Source: Beggiatoa alba B18LD
Lineage (GTDB): Bacteria > Pseudomonadota > Gammaproteobacteria > Beggiatoales > Beggiatoaceae
Reading direction: 5' to 3'
DNA length: 64,000 nucleotides
Assembly (NCBI RefSeq): GCF_000245015.1
Contig: NZ_JH600070.1
Coordinates: 3,019,152-3,083,151, forward strand
Shown: positions 1 through 7,727 of the stretch, in pieces
Numbering within the stretch: position 1 is the stretch's first letter
How the letters are laid out: the number at the start of each line of letters is the position of its first letter
Position numbers and translations under genes: made by a program
Notes under the pieces: model-generated
Told to the model about the DNA's origin: nothing
What the model saw: only the letters and a program-made list of their open reading frames with translations
Database searches by the model: none

Positions 1-2
1 AA

Positions 3-1067
3 ATGCGACAGTGGTTTTTAAGAGATGCCTTGTTTAATAACTATATAGAAAAATTAAAAAAAATGGGCATTCTGAAAAATGAAACCCGTGTTTATCAATG
101 GCGTACTAATTTATTAGAAACTCATTTTCGTGGAACACCACGCCATCATTTATCAAATATCGATGTTTATCACTCAACTTATCATGCAATTCCTGATGTT
201 ATACAGCATCATAAACGAGTTAAAGCCGTTTTAACGGTACATGATATTATTCCAATTTTGCATCCTGAATGGTGCGGAATGCTTGGTACGGGAGAACAAA
301 AATATTTTCATCCTGAATTTAATTTGCCTGCTGTTTTGGCGAAATTAACGCCGAAAAATTGGATAATTTGCCCTTCTCATTCAGCGCGTAATGACCTTTG
401 TGAGTATCTTAAGGGGCGCATTGATGCGGATAAAGTACAAGTAATTCCTTGGGCGGCATCGCCTTTATTTCATCCCTGTACCAATACGGATAAATTGGCA
501 ACTATTCGGCTAAAATATAAAATTCCTGAAGGGCATTATATTCTCAGTCTTTGTACTATTGAACCGCGCAAAAATATTGATACGTTGATTCGTAGTTTTT
601 ATCGTTTATTACAACAAGAACAGATAAATGATTTATATCTTGTTTTAGCAGGACCTTTAGGCTGGGATTACAAAGGGATTTTTCAAGAAGTCCTTAAAAA
701 TAAGCAATATGCACGTCGCATTATTTTTACTGGCTATATTGCTGATGAGGATATTGCAATGCTCTATAGTAATGCTTTAACTTTTGTTTTTCCTTCACTT
801 TACGAAGGTTTTGGCTTACCTCCCTTAGAAGCAATGCAATGTGCTACGCCCGTGATTTGTTCAAACAATTCTTCCTTACCCGAAGTGATAGGTGAAGCGG
901 GATTACTAGTCAATCCGCGCGATGAGGAAGCAATAGCGCAAGCCATACTTGAATTATATTGTAATGCTGAATTGCGAGCAGACTTAGCCCAGAAAGGTCT
1001 AAATCGTTCAAAACTATTTAGCTGGCAACATTGCGCCAAGCAAACGCTGGAGTTTTATCAAAAATGA
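3..1067 (+). CDS. Family 4 glycosyltransferase, probably 5'-truncated by window edge
   Basis: A GT-B fold glycosyltransferase, likely transferring a nucleotide-activated sugar in surface polysaccharide or glycolipid synthesis in the cytoplasm. Visible: a VLTVHDIIP segment near residue 80, the donor-domain stretch ILSLCTIEPRKN near residue 180, and the family signature PSLYEGFGLPPLEAM near residue 265 carrying the two conserved glutamates of GT4 enzymes. The frame is open to the first bases of the window and the protein lacks the usual first beta strand of the acceptor domain, so the true start is probably upstream and the Met at base 3 may be internal. It ends just before a CACGAAA hairpin repeat. 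Substrate cannot be read from sequence. Confidence 0.85.
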   Translation: MRQWFLRDALFNNYIEKLKKMGILKNETRVYQWRTNLLETHFRGTPRHHLSNIDVYHSTYHAIPDVIQHHKRVKAVLTVHDIIPILHPEWCGMLGTGEQKYFHPEFNLPAVLAKLTPKNWIICPSHSARNDLCEYLKGRIDADKVQVIPWAASPLFHPCTNTDKLATIRLKYKIPEGHYILSLCTIEPRKNIDTLIRSFYRLLQQEQINDLYLVLAGPLGWDYKGIFQEVLKNKQYARRIIFTGYIADEDIAMLYSNALTFVFPSLYEGFGLPPLEAMQCATPVICSNNSSLPEVIGEAGLLVNPRDEEAIAQAILELYCNAELRADLAQKGLNRSKLFSWQHCAKQTLEFYQK

Positions 1068-1133
1068 CCACGAAAGACACGAAAAGCACGAAAACGAAAG
1101 ATTTTTTTTCGTGTTTTTAGTGATTTTCGTGGA
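1068..1133. repeat. CACGAAA hairpin repeat, copy 1
   Basis: Inverted repeat: CCACGAAAGACACGAAAAGC on the left is mirrored by TTTTTAGTGATTTTCGTGG on the right around an AT-rich loop. It lies between two convergent genes, and the right arm encodes the last codons and the stop of the radical SAM gene on the minus strand. As RNA it would fold into a long stem, so it may also act as a transcription terminator for both genes. Confidence 0.85.
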
Positions 1134-2091
1134 CAACAATTGAGCGTGCAATATTACAACCTATACAATGGCTTGGTATTTCCCCTCTTGCTAATTCATC
1201 AATTAATTCTTGGCGTGCTTGGTTTATCATTTCCATTGTGATTGTCTCAAGTTCACCCAAGGCATAAACTTCAGGTTTTATCATGCAACAAGGCGATAAA
1301 CGCCCCCGTCTATCCATATAAATTCCCGAATCTAGCCAAGGACAGATTGTTAAACGCGATTTAAATAATTCATCATAAAAATGCACTTGATTCGAGCGGG
1401 TTTGCCAAACCCGTTGCACAATGTCACGGCTCATATACTGATAATAACGTTCACCATGTTCAGCCGCTGTCATAAATTCTGATTGCATTGCTATATCAAC
1501 ATGTTCAACATAATAAGGCATTCGATTCAACGGTTGGACTGCTACCCCTCCATCTAAGCCTAAATGCTCATAAAGTGCGTAAATTTCAGGCAAATCATCC
1601 AATGTTGATGCAAGTAAAGTAACCGCAAAACCAATGCTTGGGGTTGCTTGTCCTCGTTTAGTACGTTCTTCTAATAAATGCGTGATGCCGTCCACGATTG
1701 CAGGGAGTGAACCGCCACGAATAGCTTTAAATTTTTCTGCATTTGTTGTTTCTAAAGAAATTCGAATCGAGCGAATACGACTATTTAAAATTTTTTCTAT
1801 AACCGATTGCGAAAAACAAGAACCGTTAGTAATCAATGAAATATTGATAGCTTTCGCCTCAGCTAGCGCAACCATTTCAAAAAAATGTGGATTGAGAAAA
1901 GGTTCACCTTCGCCTTGTAGTTCTAAATGTTGAATGTTGGGAAAACGTTGTAGAAATTGTTGGAAATGGGAGAGGGATAAATGATTTTGTGTCATTTGAC
2001 GACCACAGCAAAATCCGCAGTGGAAATTGCAGTAGGTTGTTGGTTCTATTTGAGCAAAAAGGATATTGTCCACGAAAGTCACGAAAAACAC
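1117..2091 (-). CDS. Radical SAM protein with SPASM-like C-terminal cysteines
   Basis: Radical S-adenosylmethionine enzyme. The CxxxCxxC cluster motif lies at Cys21, Cys25 and Cys28 (TYCNFHCGFC), followed by a partial TIM barrel with the GEGEPFLNP motif that contacts SAM. The C-terminal third has further cysteines (CPWLDSG, SPCC, CIGC) like the SPASM/twitch domains that bind auxiliary FeS clusters in peptide- and protein-modifying enzymes. Length 324 is normal. The frame opens with GTG inside a CACGAAA repeat, with GTG codons also at residues 4 and 7, so the exact start is uncertain, and the last residues (VHENH) are encoded by another repeat copy. Its neighbours are glycosyltransferases and a GxxExxY protein, so a role in modifying a peptide or sugar is possible, but no substrate is evident. 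Confidence 0.82.
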   Translation of the reverse strand: MFFVTFVDNILFAQIEPTTYCNFHCGFCCGRQMTQNHLSLSHFQQFLQRFPNIQHLELQGEGEPFLNPHFFEMVALAEAKAINISLITNGSCFSQSVIEKILNSRIRSIRISLETTNAEKFKAIRGGSLPAIVDGITHLLEERTKRGQATPSIGFAVTLLASTLDDLPEIYALYEHLGLDGGVAVQPLNRMPYYVEHVDIAMQSEFMTAAEHGERYYQYMSRDIVQRVWQTRSNQVHFYDELFKSRLTICPWLDSGIYMDRRGRLSPCCMIKPEVYALGELETITMEMINQARQELIDELARGEIPSHCIGCNIARSIVVHENH

Positions 2092-2100
2092 GAAAAGGCA
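2070..2100. repeat. CACGAAA repeat, half copy
   Basis: A single arm of the family (CCACGAAAGTCACGAAAAAC then ACGAAAA) without the mirrored arm. It covers the presumed start codon of the radical SAM gene, so that gene is flanked by repeat at both ends. Confidence 0.75.
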
Positions 2101-2110
2101 AAAGGGGGCG

Positions 2111-2494
2111 TTATAGGATGATGCGTTCTATACTGGCTTTGGGGTAGTCGCCAAAGTTGACGAGTAAGCCTAAACGCATTCCAGTGGCTTTTAGATAATT
2201 GATGACTTGCGCTTTATTTGCGCCCGTGATGGCAGAAAGGGCTTTAAGTTCAACAATGATAGTATCATAACAAATAAAATCAGGTATATAGGTTTTTTGT
2301 AATTTATTGCCTTTATAAAAAAGTTGAAGTTCAGGTTGAGCGACAAAAGGAATATGACGCGCTAATAATTCTTTCATCATACACTCTTGATAAACGGCTT
2401 CTAAAAAACCGCATCCCATTTCTCGATAAACTTCAAATACTGCACCTTGTATTTTATAGCATTCTTCTCTATATAAAAGTTCTCTATTCATCAT
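2111..2494 (-). CDS. GxxExxY family protein (PD-(D/E)XK-like)
   Basis: A 127-residue protein of the GxxExxY family, named for the motif seen here as GCGFLEAVYQ near residue 27. The later segment YIPDFICYDTIIVELKAL carries the D...ExK arrangement of PD-(D/E)XK nuclease-like folds, and the C-terminal NFGDYPKASIERII is typical of the family. The biological role of this widespread family is not established. It is often found as a stand-alone gene in AT-rich, repeat-rich genomes. Here it lies between the radical SAM gene and a GT1 gene on the same strand, separated from both by CACGAAA repeats, and it need not belong to a common pathway with them. Confidence 0.85.
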   Translation of the reverse strand: MMNRELLYREECYKIQGAVFEVYREMGCGFLEAVYQECMMKELLARHIPFVAQPELQLFYKGNKLQKTYIPDFICYDTIIVELKALSAITGANKAQVINYLKATGMRLGLLVNFGDYPKASIERIIL

Positions 2495-2500
2495 TATTGT

Positions 2501-2564
2501 CCACGAAAAACACGAAAGGCACGAAAAATAATTCTTTCTTTCGTGTTTTTAGTGCCTTTCGTGG
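2501..2564. repeat. CACGAAA hairpin repeat, copy 2
   Basis: Near-perfect inverted repeat: left arm begins CCACGAAAAACACGAAAGGC, right arm ends AGTGCCTTTCGTGG, AT-rich loop between. The right arm overlaps the 3' end of the downstream-lying GT1 gene on the minus strand and encodes its last residues (IHERH). Confidence 0.88.
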
Positions 2565-3772
2565 ATAGATTCAATGAATTGACAGGCGTTCACTAAGCCC
2601 TTTTCTGCACGAATTTTTTCGCCTAATAATTGAGTTTTATAGCGCGTTTCTTCTGTTAAAACCTTTGTTTCTAAAACCCGTGCTAATCCATCAACCGTTA
2701 TTTTATGCGGATGCATCGCCGCACCAATCCCTAAACTTAAAACCCGTTGTGCATTAAAAAATTGGTCATTGCCTAATGGCTCTATCACCATCGGACAATC
2801 ATGATGTAACGCCCGCGCAATCGTTCCAATACCACCATGATGCAAAATCACCGCTGTTCGTGTAAGTAACCAATCTTGTGGCATAAAATCAACGAATTTC
2901 ACATTATGAGCATCACAATTATCAGACAATAAACTTTCATTAAAATTAGCACAACCTCGTTGCACGATTAAACGTCGCCCCAATTTTTCCGCCGCTCGCA
3001 CATGCACCATTAATAATTTTTGCGGGTCAACCACAGGAATACTACTAAAAGTGAGATATAACGGTTTATCACTTCCTTCAACAAATTGGCGCAAAGTTTC
3101 ATCAGGTTGCCATGTTGACCAACTCGGTGCTTGATAAAACCAAAATCCTGTTTGTCGATAATGGGCAAAACGGGAGATTGTTTGAGCAAAATGCGAACTT
3201 GAGCCTAATAAAGCCCATTCATTTTTTTCATATTCCAACCAATTAAGTGCCTGCTTAATCCCTAATTGCGCGCTGATTTCGTTTAAAGTAGGAATAAAAA
3301 GTTTTCTGATTGCCTGCGTTTCTTGCGTATTTTGCTCGCTACACTGAAAAAATGGCGTAACGGAAGCAGCAAGCCAAGGCAATTGAAACTTTTGCGCCAA
3401 CATTGCCCCAAACAAATGCCGTTGCAAACCGCAAATGAATAAATCAGCATCAACACAAATTTCCACAAGCGTTCGAAAAACAATAGGAAACTCTGTTTGA
3501 AAACGCGCTTTTGTCGACTCGAAATGTGCCACAGAAGAAATCTGGGGCATTTGCCACTCATCCCAATCGCTTGCTTTTTCTCGCGCCAGCTCTTCAGACA
3601 ACTCCGCACCACAATCGACAGCCTCAAGTCCTGCGCCTATAACATAATCGTGCATAGACTTACGAACTGCCATTCGCACACAATGACCGCGTTGTTGCAA
3701 AGCCACGCCGAGCGCGATATAAGGCAAATGGTCGCCATGCGTACCCGAACTAGAAATAACAATAATAGCCAT
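2549..3772 (-). CDS. GT1-family (MGT/YjiC-like) glycosyltransferase, copy A
   Basis: A 407-residue GT-B enzyme resembling bacterial macrolide, sterol and rhamnolipid-type glycosyltransferases. Visible features are the N-terminal SSSGTHGDHLPYIALG nucleotide-fold loop and the donor-binding signature HHGGIGTIARAL near residue 310, followed by EPLGNDQFFNA, where the terminal DQ contacts the sugar in GT1 enzymes. Such enzymes transfer a sugar from UDP- or dTDP-sugar to a lipid or small molecule. It is a tandem paralogue of the next gene, with matching blocks along the whole length. The C-terminus (IHERH) is supplied by a CACGAAA repeat. The acceptor is unknown, and the adjacent double-glycine peptide gene is one possible partner. 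Confidence 0.87.
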   Translation of the reverse strand: MAIIVISSSGTHGDHLPYIALGVALQQRGHCVRMAVRKSMHDYVIGAGLEAVDCGAELSEELAREKASDWDEWQMPQISSVAHFESTKARFQTEFPIVFRTLVEICVDADLFICGLQRHLFGAMLAQKFQLPWLAASVTPFFQCSEQNTQETQAIRKLFIPTLNEISAQLGIKQALNWLEYEKNEWALLGSSSHFAQTISRFAHYRQTGFWFYQAPSWSTWQPDETLRQFVEGSDKPLYLTFSSIPVVDPQKLLMVHVRAAEKLGRRLIVQRGCANFNESLLSDNCDAHNVKFVDFMPQDWLLTRTAVILHHGGIGTIARALHHDCPMVIEPLGNDQFFNAQRVLSLGIGAAMHPHKITVDGLARVLETKVLTEETRYKTQLLGEKIRAEKGLVNACQFIESIHERH

Positions 3773-3780
3773 ATTTTAAT

Positions 3781-3844
3781 CCACGAAAAACACGAAAAGC
3801 ACGAACACACTACCTATCTTTCGTGTTTTTCGTGCCTTTCGTGG
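3781..3844. repeat. CACGAAA hairpin repeat, copy 3
   Basis: Inverted repeat: left arm CCACGAAAAACACGAAAAGC, right arm TTTTTCGTGCCTTTCGTGG. It lies between the two tandem GT1 genes and encodes the final VHERHEKHER of the upstream one on the minus strand. Confidence 0.9.
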
Positions 3845-5025
3845 ACAGCTTCGATGAATTGACTTGCCCTTTCCAAACCATTCTCCGCCCGTATTTTCTC
3901 GCCCAATTGTCGCACATTATGTCGACAAGATTCCGTCAACACTTTCTGCGTCAACAACCGCACCAAACCCTCAACCGTCACCTTCTGCGGATGCGCTACT
4001 GCACCAATTTCATGCACAAGAACTTGTTTAGCATTAAAAAACTGGTCATTACCATAAGGCTCAACCAACATGGGGCAATTGTTACGAATAGCACGAGCAA
4101 GTGTACCAATCCCACCATGATGAATAATTGCCGAAATGCGAGAAAATAACCAATCATGCGGAATAAAATCAGTAAAAAATACCGCATCGGGGTCACAATC
4201 ATCAGGCAACAAACTGACATTAAAATCTGCCCAACCCCGTTGCACCAACAAACCACAGCCCAACTTAGCCGCCGCACGGACATGAAGCGCAAGCACTGAG
4301 CGTGCATCTTGTAACGGTAAACTACTGAAAGATAATAATAAAGGAGAATGAAAACGGTTTAAAAAGTGCTGTAATGCGCTATCAGCTTGCCACGTTTGCC
4401 AGTCCTGTTCTTCATAAAACCAAAAACCTGTTTGCTGATAAAAAGCGTTTATTGGATTGACTGAGGAAAAATGAGGACTTGAAGCGAGGATTGCATGATT
4501 TTTAGGGATTTCCCAACGAGGTTGTAAGCCTAGTTCCTCAGCAATTTCATTTAATGTCCGCTCAAAAGCTTGCGTAACTAAGTTAGTTTCTGACAGATAA
4601 TTGTGTATTGCAGGCATTAATGAGGTTGCAATCCAAGCAATTCCCGTTTTCTGTCCAATCAACGCCCCTAAACTTTGCCGTTGATAACCACAAATTAACA
4701 AATCAGCATCTACACAAGCTTCAAGTAATTGCTTAAATGCTAAAGGAGTTTCACGCTTTAAATAAGTTTGCCAGCCTAAAATTTGCGCTTGATATAAAGA
4801 TGAATCCCAATGATTCCAATCTCTTGCATTTTGCTGTGCCTCTTGCTCCCCCATTCTAACGCCACAAAGCACGGTTGCTAAACCAGCGCGAATTGCCAAA
4901 GGCATCATAGCCTCATTAATTGCCATTCTCACCTGATGCCCGCGTCGCTGTAAATATTTACCCAATTCAACATAAGGCAAATGGTCGCCCAATGTTCCTA
5001 TTGTAGTAATGACGATAGTAGGCAT
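3814..5025 (-). CDS. GT1-family (MGT/YjiC-like) glycosyltransferase, copy B
   Basis: A 403-residue paralogue of the gene at 2549-3772. It shares TTIGTLGDHLPYVELG at the N-terminus, the donor-site motif HHGGIGTLARAIRNNCPM near residue 300 and EPYGNDQFFNAKQ, all typical of GT1 enzymes that glycosylate lipids or secondary metabolites. The duplicated pair on one strand suggests either two successive sugar transfers or recent gene duplication. The last ten residues (VHERHEKHER) are charged, repetitive and come from the repeat, and are unlikely to be catalytic. Upstream by 24 bp on the same strand lies a small gene with a double-glycine leader, so the peptide gene, copy B and copy A could be transcribed together. 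Confidence 0.87.
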   Translation of the reverse strand: MPTIVITTIGTLGDHLPYVELGKYLQRRGHQVRMAINEAMMPLAIRAGLATVLCGVRMGEQEAQQNARDWNHWDSSLYQAQILGWQTYLKRETPLAFKQLLEACVDADLLICGYQRQSLGALIGQKTGIAWIATSLMPAIHNYLSETNLVTQAFERTLNEIAEELGLQPRWEIPKNHAILASSPHFSSVNPINAFYQQTGFWFYEEQDWQTWQADSALQHFLNRFHSPLLLSFSSLPLQDARSVLALHVRAAAKLGCGLLVQRGWADFNVSLLPDDCDPDAVFFTDFIPHDWLFSRISAIIHHGGIGTLARAIRNNCPMLVEPYGNDQFFNAKQVLVHEIGAVAHPQKVTVEGLVRLLTQKVLTESCRHNVRQLGEKIRAENGLERASQFIEAVHERHEKHER

Positions 5026-5049
5026 GAAGCAAGTTTTTTTATAAGCGTG

Positions 5050-5343
5050 TTATGGAAAAAATGCTGTCATGTTCATGGGAAGAAGGGGGTAATGATTACT
5101 GGCTTCGTTATTATTTGCACCTATCGCACCTAAATGACTGGTGTAGGAAGAATCAATATTCGCTTGAATTTTTACATCACCAATAAGCAAATCTTTCATA
5201 AAGGCATCACTAATGGGCACATTAACAGCAGGCAATGTATCCACTCCCCCCGCCATTCTTTCCAATTCTTCCATCGTCAATTCGCCATCATCTAGTGCGG
5301 TTTCAGCTTGAAATTTATCAGATATTGTCATGATTTTTACCAT
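5050..5343 (-). CDS. Small protein with double-glycine leader (candidate RiPP/exported peptide precursor)
   Basis: A 97-residue protein whose N-terminal third reads like a double-glycine leader: acidic ALDDGELTMEELERMAGG ending at residues 32-33, matching the consensus of bacteriocin, NHLP and Nif11-type leaders that are cut after GG by C39 peptidases. The remaining 64 residues form a core rich in Asn, Ser, Ile and Pro with no cysteine, so classical lanthipeptide or sactipeptide crosslinks are impossible. Met5 could be an alternative start. It is the first gene of a minus-strand run with two glycosyltransferases, and a radical SAM protein lies further along. Function is inference. It could instead be an unmodified secreted peptide. 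Confidence 0.6.
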   Translation of the reverse strand: MVKIMTISDKFQAETALDDGELTMEELERMAGGVDTLPAVNVPISDAFMKDLLIGDVKIQANIDSSYTSHLGAIGANNNEASNHYPLLPMNMTAFFP

Positions 5344-5437
5344 AATTAAAGTTATTGTTGGAAAATACAGGTAACGTTAAGTCTTTAAAAAAGACAACGC
5401 ATAAGCCATAAAATTATGATGAATAATAACACCATTA

Positions 5438-7708
5438 TTATAAATCAATATCATGCAATCGTACCCATTCAGCAAATAAAGGAACGCGGATTTTCCAGTG
5501 TTTCTCATTATCCTGCACGATATACGCATGACGCTTTAAACGGCGTAACGCCTCGCGATGACTGGGTGGTTCTTGGTTAATAAGTTGGCGCACGGTTTCG
5601 CGACAGGTTTCTTGCTCACAAAATTGCGTCCAAAAGACTGATTGAGGCATTACGCCAGAATCTAAGGCAATTTCTACCGCCTTATCTAAATCCGTTTGCG
5701 TCATTTGGCGACGATTATCACGATTTGCATAATCAACTAAATTTTGACAAATAAGTTGTAATAAATGCGGATGTCCTTGTGTTAAATCATAAAGTTGTTG
5801 CACTACTTCAGCAGGATATTGCAAGTTTTTAACAGGTTCAGTAATTAAGCGTTTACTGTCTGTTTCGCTTAAATAATCTACTGTTAGCGTTTGCGCTTGA
5901 ACAAAATAATCACTCCAGCGCGGATTCTCTAACTCATCTAAATAAGCTGAACCAATCAATAAAAAAACAATACGGTTTTGTCGTTGTAAAAAGCTCCGTA
6001 TAGCGGCTAATAATCGCCCGCCAGTATCTGGGGATTTGCGAAAAATATCAGTGTGCAACATTTCATATTCATCCAGCGCGAAAATGATTTTTTTCGCTTG
6101 GTGTTCGCTTTCACGGAATAAATAGGCTTCTAACGTTGCCCAATCATCTAACCAGTTGCCTGTTGGTTGCCACGCCTCCGTTATTGTTAGGTGCATTTTT
6201 TCGTTAAATTGCTGATATAAATTAGTAAGCCAACTTTCTACCGTTGCAAATTTTGCATTTTGTAAATCTTGCGTAATCACTAAAAACCGACTGCCCAGTA
6301 AATCGGGCAAAAAGTTTAATAAACTGGTTTTTCCGACGCGCCGTTGTCCCCGAATCAGAAAGAAGGGCAATTCTTGTGCAGTGAGTAATTTAGTTGTAAT
6401 CGTATCGCGTAAATCTTCGCGCCCGAAGAAAACTGTTTGATTTTTATGTGGAGAGAGAGGATTACCCGCTAAATAAACATTAGGCGTAATCGGCTCAAGC
6501 TGGCGCATTTGCTCGGCTAATTCGTGCTGTTTATCTTCAGTTGCCGTGAGCCATTGTTTTATTACAGGAATATAATAATGATTCCAGTGCGGAGATTCGC
6601 GCAAAGTCAGTTCATAAAACTGCTGAAGTTGTTGCGCAAATTGGTTAAAAAATGAGTTTTTTTGCCCAAGATTATTTTGTTGTTCATAGTCTTTTAATTG
6701 GGTTTGTAGTGCTTTTAATGCGGTTTCCCAATCTTCCGACGGTTGAAGTGATTTTTTTGTTTTTTCTATTGTTAATGGCGGGGTTAAAACATCCGCAGAC
6801 AATAAATGCTGTTGCCATAATCCTACTTGTACTGCATGACTTAAATGCAAGGCTAAATTGCGTTGCAAAGGACGATAGAGTAATAAAAATTCGATGAATT
6901 GGCTTGCTAATTCGGGTTGTTGCTGTGCTTGTTGGGTTAAACGAGCGGTTAAACCCCAAATAGGCAACCAGATAACGCCATCAGAAAGATAAGGATTTCG
7001 GGTTAAGCTCGCGTGAAAAAGACTGCTTAACCAATGAAAGGGGTAGAAAGGGATGCGAAAATACATAAGATAAAAACTGGGAATAAATGCCAAACCTACT
7101 GCCAAGCCTCCTCCTGCCAAGACTAATATTAAGCCTAATATTAAGCCTCCTATCCACAATCTGAATACTAGCCCCACTATCAAGCCTTTTGTCAAGCCGA
7201 ATACCAAGCTGAATGCCAAGCTGAATGCCAAGCCTTCCGTTAAACCAAACCTCAAGCCCCCTGCCAAGCTGAATATCAAACTAGCTGTTAAGTTTAAATC
7301 TAATGCTATATAGAATATTGATCCTGCTGATAAGCCTAATACTAGGCTGTATAACAATAAATATAAATCTAAATCAAAAAAAAATAAAAAATAAAATTTC
7401 TCAGAAAAATAATATGTCTTTTGCCAAAATTCGACTACTTCTGGTCTAAATTCAGTTGGGTAAAATATTGGTAAATCGGTTTGAATCATTATCCAAACTG
7501 TACAAGTGCGTAATATTAATGCAATTCCTATGGTAAAAAGAGTCGACCAAGCATAAGCTCTATAAAACCAAAGAACCGCTTCTTTTTTATTTAAAATCAT
7601 ACTATTAAAATATTTTAAAATCACAGGCTCAAAAATCAGCCACCGTAAAAGTGTTAAGCCATTTTTTGGTTCTAAATCAGGTTGAAATGGGGAACGCGGA
7701 GCAGTCAT
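5438..7708 (-). CDS. Membrane-anchored STAND/AAA-like ATPase with GL-rich transmembrane repeats
   Basis: A 756-residue protein in three parts. Residues about 50-230 hold several hydrophobic helices, with a run of near-repeats such as GLTEGLAFSLAFSLVFGL. A helical linker follows. The C-terminal half is a P-loop ATPase with Walker A RGQRRVGKTSLL near residue 454, Walker B KKIIFALDEYEM near 541, and a downstream winged-helix-like region (YDLTQGHPHLLQLICQNLV). This ATPase type (AAA ATPase/STAND) usually acts as a switch in signalling or stress response, not as a motor. It lies 19 bp after the 3' end of a shorter related gene on the same strand. Cytoplasmic ATPase on a membrane anchor is inferred. 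Confidence 0.75.
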   Translation of the reverse strand: MTAPRSPFQPDLEPKNGLTLLRWLIFEPVILKYFNSMILNKKEAVLWFYRAYAWSTLFTIGIALILRTCTVWIMIQTDLPIFYPTEFRPEVVEFWQKTYYFSEKFYFLFFFDLDLYLLLYSLVLGLSAGSIFYIALDLNLTASLIFSLAGGLRFGLTEGLAFSLAFSLVFGLTKGLIVGLVFRLWIGGLILGLILVLAGGGLAVGLAFIPSFYLMYFRIPFYPFHWLSSLFHASLTRNPYLSDGVIWLPIWGLTARLTQQAQQQPELASQFIEFLLLYRPLQRNLALHLSHAVQVGLWQQHLLSADVLTPPLTIEKTKKSLQPSEDWETALKALQTQLKDYEQQNNLGQKNSFFNQFAQQLQQFYELTLRESPHWNHYYIPVIKQWLTATEDKQHELAEQMRQLEPITPNVYLAGNPLSPHKNQTVFFGREDLRDTITTKLLTAQELPFFLIRGQRRVGKTSLLNFLPDLLGSRFLVITQDLQNAKFATVESWLTNLYQQFNEKMHLTITEAWQPTGNWLDDWATLEAYLFRESEHQAKKIIFALDEYEMLHTDIFRKSPDTGGRLLAAIRSFLQRQNRIVFLLIGSAYLDELENPRWSDYFVQAQTLTVDYLSETDSKRLITEPVKNLQYPAEVVQQLYDLTQGHPHLLQLICQNLVDYANRDNRRQMTQTDLDKAVEIALDSGVMPQSVFWTQFCEQETCRETVRQLINQEPPSHREALRRLKRHAYIVQDNEKHWKIRVPLFAEWVRLHDIDL
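7090..7345. repeat. Imperfect short tandem repeats inside the ATPase gene
   Basis: On the plus strand the DNA repeats units such as AAGCCTAATATTAAGCCT and variants (AAGCTGAATGCCAAGC), giving Gly-Leu-rich membrane-helix repeats on the coding strand. The unit length varies around 12-18 bases and stays in frame. Such tracts can change copy number by slippage, which would lengthen or shorten the membrane part of the protein. Confidence 0.7.
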
Positions 7709-7727
7709 AAAAAAACCTTAAAATTTT

